Shown here one piece after another: positions 6,600 to 10,677 of a DNA stretch of 10,677 bases (positions within the stretch are counted from its first letter, which is position 1; each line of letters starts with the position of its first letter). The translations under genes and the position numbers were made by a program. The stretch is taken from positions 1 to 10,677 of the forward strand of contig CAJWNW010000055.1 of assembly GCA_913044085.1 (NCBI GenBank), in the 5' to 3' direction. The notes under the pieces are model-generated. The model had not been told where the DNA came from and searched no databases. It was given only the letters and a program-made list of their open reading frames with translations. This stretch comes from an uncultured Flavobacteriaceae bacterium. GTDB lineage: Bacteria; Bacteroidota; Bacteroidia; Flavobacteriales; Flavobacteriaceae.

Positions 6600-7817
6600 A
6601 TGAACTATAAAGAAACAACAACTTGGATGTTTTCCAGATTGCCTATGTATCAACATCAGGGGTCAATTGCTTATAAGGAAGATCTCAGTAGGACGCAATT
6701 ATTGGCATCCCATTTAGGTCATCCCGAAAATAAGTTTAAATCCATACATATCGGCGGTACCAATGGTAAAGGCTCTACAGCCCATATGCTTTCGGCTGTA
6801 CTACAAGAAGCAGGCTATAACGTTGGTTTATACACTTCTCCGCATTTAAAAGATTTCAGAGAACGGATTCGAATTGATGGCAAGAACATTTTGGAGGCAT
6901 CCGTTGTGGAATTTATAGAACAAAACAGGCGTTTTATAGCACATCATCAACTTTCATTTTTTGAAATGACAGTTGGTCTCGCTTTTGATTATTTTGCAAA
7001 ATCAAAAGTTGATATTGCTATTATTGAAGTCGGTTTGGGAGGGCGCTTGGATTCTACCAATATTATCAACCCTGAGCTGTCCGTGATCACCAATATTGGT
7101 TTTGACCACACTCAATTTCTAGGAGAAACACTACAAAAAATAGCCGCTGAGAAAGCTGGAATTATCAAATCAAATAGGACCGTAGTTGTTGGAGAAACAC
7201 AAAGTGAACTTAAAGCTATTTTTATTGATAAGGCCAGTTCATTGAAGGCTGATATTTCTTTTGCAGATGAAGAAATAAATTATACTTTACCGTGCAGCTT
7301 GTTGGGAGATTACCAGAAAAAAAACATCAAAACTGTTTTACAATCTTTGGCGGTTTTAAAAACAAAAGGATTTGCTGTTTCAGAAAGTCATATTAAAAAA
7401 GGCTTGAAAAACGTACAAAAACTCACAGGTCTTAGAGGGCGCTGGGAATTGTTATCAGAAACCCCAAAAACCATTTGTGACACCGCCCATAACAGAGAAG
7501 CTTTGACATTAGTTTTTAATCAATTGAACAAAGAATCTTTCACATCATTGCATATTGTGATTGGGATGGTAAATGATAAAAATTTAGAAAAACTCTTGGA
7601 TGTATTTCCAAAACAAGCGCAGTATTACTTTTGTAAACCTAACATCCCAAGAGGAATGGATGCTGAATTATTGGCTCAAAAATTCCACAATATAGGTTTA
7701 AAAGGTCAAGCCTATAGCTCTGTAACAATTGCTTTTGAAGCCGCAAATAAACAGGCCTCAAACGATGATATCATTTTTGTTGGGGGGAGTACATTTGTTG
7801 TGGCTGAGGTCCTTTAA
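6600..7817 (+). CDS. folC: Bifunctional dihydrofolate/folylpolyglutamate synthase
   Basis: A 405-residue cytoplasmic Mur-ligase-family enzyme that joins L-glutamate to dihydropteroate (making dihydrofolate) and adds further glutamates to reduced folates, using ATP. The N-terminal ATP-binding domain has the P-loop GGTNGKGST (52-60), TSPHLKDFRERI (79-90), EVGLGGRLDSTN (143-154) and FDHTQFLGETLQKIAAEKAGI (168-188), where Lys185 aligns with the carbamylated lysine of the family. The C-terminal domain carries LRGRWE (278-283) and DTAHN (294-298), the local form of the usual D-x-AHN motif. The length is typical. The ATG at 6600 is 29 bp after nhaD, with no promoter or terminator between them, so it is probably in the nhaD transcript. 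Whether both activities are present cannot be proved from sequence; the bifunctional form is usual where only one folC exists. Confidence 0.93.
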   Translation: MNYKETTTWMFSRLPMYQHQGSIAYKEDLSRTQLLASHLGHPENKFKSIHIGGTNGKGSTAHMLSAVLQEAGYNVGLYTSPHLKDFRERIRIDGKNILEASVVEFIEQNRRFIAHHQLSFFEMTVGLAFDYFAKSKVDIAIIEVGLGGRLDSTNIINPELSVITNIGFDHTQFLGETLQKIAAEKAGIIKSNRTVVVGETQSELKAIFIDKASSLKADISFADEEINYTLPCSLLGDYQKKNIKTVLQSLAVLKTKGFAVSESHIKKGLKNVQKLTGLRGRWELLSETPKTICDTAHNREALTLVFNQLNKESFTSLHIVIGMVNDKNLEKLLDVFPKQAQYYFCKPNIPRGMDAELLAQKFHNIGLKGQAYSSVTIAFEAANKQASNDDIIFVGGSTFVVAEVL

Positions 7818-7835
7818 ATTTTACCAGAAATCCTT

Positions 7836-7864
7836 TTGCAAAAAGAAAAACTACTCTATATTTG
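7836..7864 (+). promoter_or_regulatory. Promoter of tRNA-Val
   Basis: TTG (7836-7838, within TTTTG) and TATATTTG (7857-7864) are separated by 18 bases. Both match the Bacteroidota -33/-7 consensus exactly. Transcription should begin around 7868-7871, leaving about 8-11 bases of leader to be trimmed from the tRNA. The promoter begins only 18 bases after the folC stop codon. This is the best promoter in the window. Confidence 0.75.
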
Positions 7865-7878
7865 CACACCTAATGTAA

Positions 7879-7953
7879 GGGCGCGTAGCTCAGTTGGTTC
7901 AGAGCACCTGGTTTACACCCAGGGGGTCAGGGGTTCGAATCCCTTCGCGCCCA
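7879..7953 (+). tRNA. tRNA-Val, anticodon UAC
   Basis: A complete 75-base cloverleaf. Acceptor stem GGGCGCG (7879-7885) pairs with CGCGCCC (7946-7952), followed by discriminator A (7953). D stem GCTC/GAGC is at 7888-7891 and 7902-7905, with a GG-containing loop. Anticodon stem CCTGG/CCAGG is at 7907-7911 and 7919-7923, with loop TTTACAC, so the anticodon is TAC at 7914-7916, which reads GUA and, with wobble, other Val codons. The variable loop is five bases. T stem AGGGG/CCCTT, with one G-T pair, closes the standard TTCGAAT loop (7934-7940). The CCA end is not encoded and must be added by nucleotidyltransferase, as is usual in this phylum. Confidence 0.96.
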
Positions 7954-7960
7954 CATTTTT

Positions 7961-7987
7961 AACCTCAACATCTTGTTGGGGTTTTTT
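7961..7987 (+). terminator. Intrinsic terminator of tRNA-Val
   Basis: AACCTCAACA (7961-7970) pairs with TGTTGGGGTT (7974-7983) through ten pairs, one of them G-T, around a TCT loop. A T-run from 7982 to 7987 follows. It begins seven bases after the tRNA end. On the minus strand the hairpin is followed by AAAAATG, so it does not work as an intrinsic terminator for the convergent lipoprotein gene. Confidence 0.85.
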
Positions 7988-8007
7988 GTTTAATATCTAC
8001 AGCAAAA

Positions 8008-9840
8008 TTAATTATCCCGCTTCACATGAATTACACCTGTAATGGTGTGTGGGTTTCCTTGGTAGTCAAAATACGAGCCCCCAAAATCAATATCAATGTA
8101 ATCATTAATATTGGTACCATATGAATTGAGGTTTAAAATTATTTCGTTGTTTGCATTCGAATCAGGATAAACTGGGCACGTTTCAATAAAACCAAAATCG
8201 TTATTTCCATATCCGTACTGATATTCTCCTTCATTATTTGGATAATTTGAATTCAAATTAATGCTTAACCAGAAGCAGTCATCCCAATTGTTATTATTGT
8301 CTAGTCCTAAATATTGAATTTCTAATCCAAATTGTCCGCCCTCTTGAACGTTAATGTCTGAAAAAATATATTTTAAATCTCCACCGTCAATACTATACTG
8401 AATGAATTCATCAATACTATCACAAGCATATAAATTTCCTAGGTCTGTTTCTGGACTTGTGATTGTATAATTAATCTCTCCAGTAGTTTCTAGGGTGTCG
8501 TAATCGTATCCGTTTATACTTAGGCTTGAGTTTTCATTACAACTCAAAACATTAATTTCGAAAACTCCGTCGGTTACAATGCTGTAAATACTTGAACCTC
8601 CTTCAATAATTCCTTCTACATAACCATTAACAACCGCATTTCCATCACATTTGTTAAAGACTCCAGTGATGGTTTCAATGTATTCTTCAATCTCAGGGAC
8701 ATCAAGTATGACGCTAAGATTTATGTCTTGATTAAATGGACCAAAAGTTTGAGATGTATTAGGGATTTCGTCATCGTTACATATGCCATTAAAGTAATAA
8801 CTTAAATTTAAAACTTGATTTGCAGGTATAATTCCACAAACCCCTCCGTTTTCATTTGTAATGCCATAACCTATGCCATTAAATTCACTTTCAATACCTA
8901 CTTTTATATTGCTTAAAGGGGTGTTGTTAGCATCGCTAATATTGATGCATATATTAACATATTCTGTAGGAATATCACAATTCCAAAACGAAAAATGGCT
9001 TACTGTACCGACGTAACTGTTTCCTTGAAGTGTGGCACTACCCTCCTCAATCCAATAGCCATTATCTTCATCAAAATACCAAAGTGGGATTTCGTTAGGC
9101 GCTCCATTGAGTGTTTCAGGATCTAATGGGACCGAAATTGTTGCTTCTGAACCTTCTGATAGATTTAGTTTTTCACCTGTATCACTTCTCAACTCAACTG
9201 CTAACATACCTAACGTTTTTAGTATTTGAGCTTCGTTTTGATAGTTCTGAGCCAATAGCATTCCTGGCATCTGTTGCGTCATTGCTTCATCAGTAGGATT
9301 TAAAAAATGTAGAGTCACTTGTACATTTCCTGAATAATCACTACCGTCTAAATTGCTATATTCTCCAGAGAGATTAACAGCAGCTCCATTGCTTAAACTC
9401 ACAGTTGAGTTAATCCCGGAGCTGACTGTTTGAGTTACAGTTTGTGGTAAGAGCATAATTTTAATATGGTTTACACTTGAGTTCGGGACTACTGATCTTG
9501 AGCCATGAATAAAGCCAACCTTTTCAGCTTTTATGTAAGCAAATTTCTCGTACACTGCTGTATTTCGAATAATAAAAACTCCATTGTTGTCAGTATTTGT
9601 TGACGAATTACCAATCATGATTGATGCTCCACTAACAGGATTATTTTCAAAATCAACGACTTGACCTATGAAATCATGGTAAGCAGTCTGACCAAAGTTT
9701 TCGCTAAAGTTAGCAGGTGGATTATTTGGGTTGTTGTTGCCTAAATTACCTATTGGTTCTTCATTGCAACTGAACAAAGTTGAAATAACTAGTGATGAAA
9801 ATAATAATCTCGAAATAGTTGCTTTGTGTTTATAGAGCAT
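8008..9840 (-). CDS. Surface-type lipoprotein with carboxypeptidase-regulatory-like repeats, function unknown
   Basis: A 610-residue lipoprotein. Residues 1-24 are a signal peptide (basic KHK and Arg11, hydrophobic core) ending in lipobox L-F-S-C25. The residues after Cys25 are N-E-E, an acidic pattern like the Bacteroidota lipoprotein export signal, so it is probably displayed on the cell surface. An Asn/Pro linker (about 31-45) leads to a carboxypeptidase-regulatory-like beta domain (about 54-132: GQVVDFENNPVSGASI, then TDNNGVFII). Residues about 140-290 form a second domain ending IPLWYFDEDNGYWIEEG and VSHFSFWNCD, a pattern I recall from such bacterial proteins and which resembles CILP/FAM171-like modules. 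Two more Ig-like modules follow (about 294-380 and 390-470), then a Tyr/Asn-rich C-terminal beta domain ending TGVIHVKRD. There are nine Cys besides Cys25, unusual for such a protein. There is no enzyme motif; adhesion or ligand binding is a guess. The ATG at 9840 is fixed by the signal peptide. The gene is convergent to tRNA-Val, and a palindrome covers its start. Confidence 0.85.
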   Translation of the reverse strand: MLYKHKATISRLLFSSLVISTLFSCNEEPIGNLGNNNPNNPPANFSENFGQTAYHDFIGQVVDFENNPVSGASIMIGNSSTNTDNNGVFIIRNTAVYEKFAYIKAEKVGFIHGSRSVVPNSSVNHIKIMLLPQTVTQTVSSGINSTVSLSNGAAVNLSGEYSNLDGSDYSGNVQVTLHFLNPTDEAMTQQMPGMLLAQNYQNEAQILKTLGMLAVELRSDTGEKLNLSEGSEATISVPLDPETLNGAPNEIPLWYFDEDNGYWIEEGSATLQGNSYVGTVSHFSFWNCDIPTEYVNICINISDANNTPLSNIKVGIESEFNGIGYGITNENGGVCGIIPANQVLNLSYYFNGICNDDEIPNTSQTFGPFNQDINLSVILDVPEIEEYIETITGVFNKCDGNAVVNGYVEGIIEGGSSIYSIVTDGVFEINVLSCNENSSLSINGYDYDTLETTGEINYTITSPETDLGNLYACDSIDEFIQYSIDGGDLKYIFSDINVQEGGQFGLEIQYLGLDNNNNWDDCFWLSINLNSNYPNNEGEYQYGYGNNDFGFIETCPVYPDSNANNEIILNLNSYGTNINDYIDIDFGGSYFDYQGNPHTITGVIHVKRDN

Positions 9841-9876
9841 ATTGTTAAATGATTATAATTAATTATTTAACAATAT
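9839..9876. repeat. 38-bp near-perfect palindrome at the lipoprotein gene start
   Basis: ATATTGTTAAAT (9839-9850) and ATTTAACAATAT (9865-9876) are perfect 12-base inverted arms. Inside, the pair 9851/9864 is mismatched (G-T on the plus strand, A-C in the minus-strand transcript). Four more pairs (9852-9855 with 9860-9863) then reach a four-base loop at 9856-9859. The AT of the lipoprotein ATG (codon 9840-9838) forms the last two pairs. It could be an operator, or in mRNA a hairpin hiding the ribosome site. A TATATTG on the minus strand (9877-9871), a weak -7-like sequence, overlaps the upstream arm. Confidence 0.7.
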
Positions 9877-9981
9877 AGAGATTTTTAATTAAAAGAAAAA
9901 TAACTGTTTAAGTTGAACTTTATTTGATATAGCTATTTAATAAAATACTTATCAGTGAGATTTATATTTTCAAAAGACACC

Positions 9982-10677
9982 CTAAAGTAACATCGTTACA
10001 GGATTTTCAATATATTCTTTGAGCGTTTGTAGAAAAGCCGCACCTGTAGCTCCATCAACTGTTCTGTGGTCGCAAGCTAAGGTGAGTTTCATTGTATTTC
10101 CTACAGTAATTTGACCTTCCTTAATTACGGGCTTTTGAACGATGGTACCAACGGATAAAATTGCAGAGTTGGGTTGGTTGATGATTGAAGTAAAGCTTTC
10201 AATCCCAAACATACCCAAATTAGAAATCGTAAAAGTACTGCCCTCCATTTCTTGGGGAGTTAGTTTCTTGCTGCGAGCACGTCCTGCAAAATCCTTCACG
10301 GCAGTTCCAATTTGTGGCAGGCTTTGCTCATTTGCAAATTTAATCACAGGAACGACCAAACCATCTTCAACAGCGACGGCTACACCAATGTGAACATGGT
10401 TATTGAGTTTCATGCGGTCTTCAAACCATTGAGAGTTAACTTGTGGGTGTTTACGAAGTGACAATGCACAGGCTTTAACTACAATATCATTAAAAGATAT
10501 TTTTGTATTTGGCATAGAGTTAAACTGTTTTCTAAATACAATCGCGTTATCCATATCAAATTCTACAGCCAAGTAATAATGTGGTGCGGAAAACTTAGAT
10601 TCACCCAAACGTTTTGCAATTATTTTTCGCATTTGTGAGTGACTTATTTCATCAGAATCTTCTTTACCAGCGGCCAC
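9982..10677 (-). CDS. pdhC: Dihydrolipoamide acyltransferase E2 catalytic domain, probably of pyruvate dehydrogenase (5' part outside the window)
   Basis: The last 231 residues of an E2 protein, which moves the acyl group from lipoyl-lysine to CoA in the cytoplasmic 2-oxoacid dehydrogenase core. The visible part is the whole catalytic domain: SHSQMRKIIAKRL (12-24 of the fragment), APHYYLAVEFDMD (31-43), TKISFNDIVVKACALSL (58-74), IGVAVAVEDGLVVPVI (97-112), FTISNLGMFGI (149-159) and the active-site block CDHRTVDGATGAAFL (202-216). His204 and Asp208 of the fragment are the catalytic pair. The lipoyl and subunit-binding domains must lie beyond the right edge; the first visible codon, GTG, is internal and not a start. 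The DHRTVDGATGAAFL form and NLGMFGI fit acetyltransferase (PdhC) better than succinyl- or branched-chain E2, but adjacent E1 genes are not visible. The lipoprotein gene follows on the same strand after 141 bp with no evident terminator. Confidence 0.88.
   Translation of the reverse strand: MAAGKEDSDEISHSQMRKIIAKRLGESKFSAPHYYLAVEFDMDNAIVFRKQFNSMPNTKISFNDIVVKACALSLRKHPQVNSQWFEDRMKLNNHVHIGVAVAVEDGLVVPVIKFANEQSLPQIGTAVKDFAGRARSKKLTPQEMEGSTFTISNLGMFGIESFTSIINQPNSAILSVGTIVQKPVIKEGQITVGNTMKLTLACDHRTVDGATGAAFLQTLKEYIENPVTMLL

Noticed and set aside
7879..8010. tRNA-Val as an integration site for a mobile element carrying the lipoprotein gene
   Set aside because: I see no second copy of the tRNA 3' end downstream, no integrase and no transposase; the terminator right after the tRNA is intact and looks native.
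7836..8042. 68-codon open frame on the plus strand covering the tRNA
   Set aside because: It spans the tRNA-Val promoter, tRNA and terminator; its middle translates the tRNA sequence, and no protein is expected.
9929..9936. ATAGCTAT palindrome in the lipoprotein upstream region
   Set aside because: An eight-base palindrome in AT-rich DNA is expected by chance, and it does not align with any other element.
9877..9981. Clear promoter for the lipoprotein gene
   Set aside because: No TAnnTTTG match with a spaced TTTG is present on the minus strand; TATATTG at 9877-9871 is only a partial match.
10142..10393. Plus-strand open frame opposite the E2 gene
   Set aside because: It is antisense to the conserved catalytic domain and has no recognisable features.

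Overview
The window reads as an ordinary stretch of chromosome from a member of the Bacteroidota, most likely a marine or aquatic Flavobacteriaceae. The pointers are low-GC DNA, a Porin_10-type putative porin, a surface-type lipoprotein whose lipidated Cys is followed by acidic residues, the Bacteroidota form of AnmK, an NhaD antiporter, few obvious Shine-Dalgarno sequences, and several matches to the Bacteroidota promoter element TAnnTTTG. I see no phage, transposon, CRISPR or defence locus.

Layout, left to right. A putative outer-membrane porin (+, 16-1977) ends two bases from the stop of a convergent family 2 glycosyltransferase (-, 1980-2753). Upstream of the glycosyltransferase on the same strand is an acyl-CoA dehydrogenase (-, 2805-3947). 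A 92-bp divergent region with several short repeats separates it from anmK (+, 4040-5113), followed by nhaD (+, 5194-6570) and folC (+, 6600-7817), the last two only 29 bp apart. A self-contained tRNA-Val(UAC) unit follows, with its own promoter, the tRNA (7879-7953) and an intrinsic terminator (7961-7987). Convergent to it is a 610-residue multi-domain lipoprotein of unknown function (-, 8008-9840). A 38-bp near-perfect palindrome covers the start of that gene. The window closes inside the catalytic domain of a dihydrolipoamide acetyltransferase (E2, probably pdhC; -, 9982-10677), whose 5' part lies outside.

The genes do not form one pathway. They cover peptidoglycan sugar recycling (AnmK), Na+/H+ homeostasis (NhaD), folate polyglutamylation (FolC), fatty or branched acyl-CoA oxidation, central carbon entry (E2), and envelope functions (porin, glycosyltransferase, lipoprotein). 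The clear transcription-unit hints are nhaD-folC as a pair, a separate promoter for the glycosyltransferase inside the end of the dehydrogenase gene, and a stand-alone tRNA. No stretch longer than about 145 bp lacks a gene.

I did not find a convincing undescribed system. The items most worth a second look are the palindrome at the lipoprotein start, the lipoprotein itself, and the short glycosyltransferase with a TTG start and no membrane tail.
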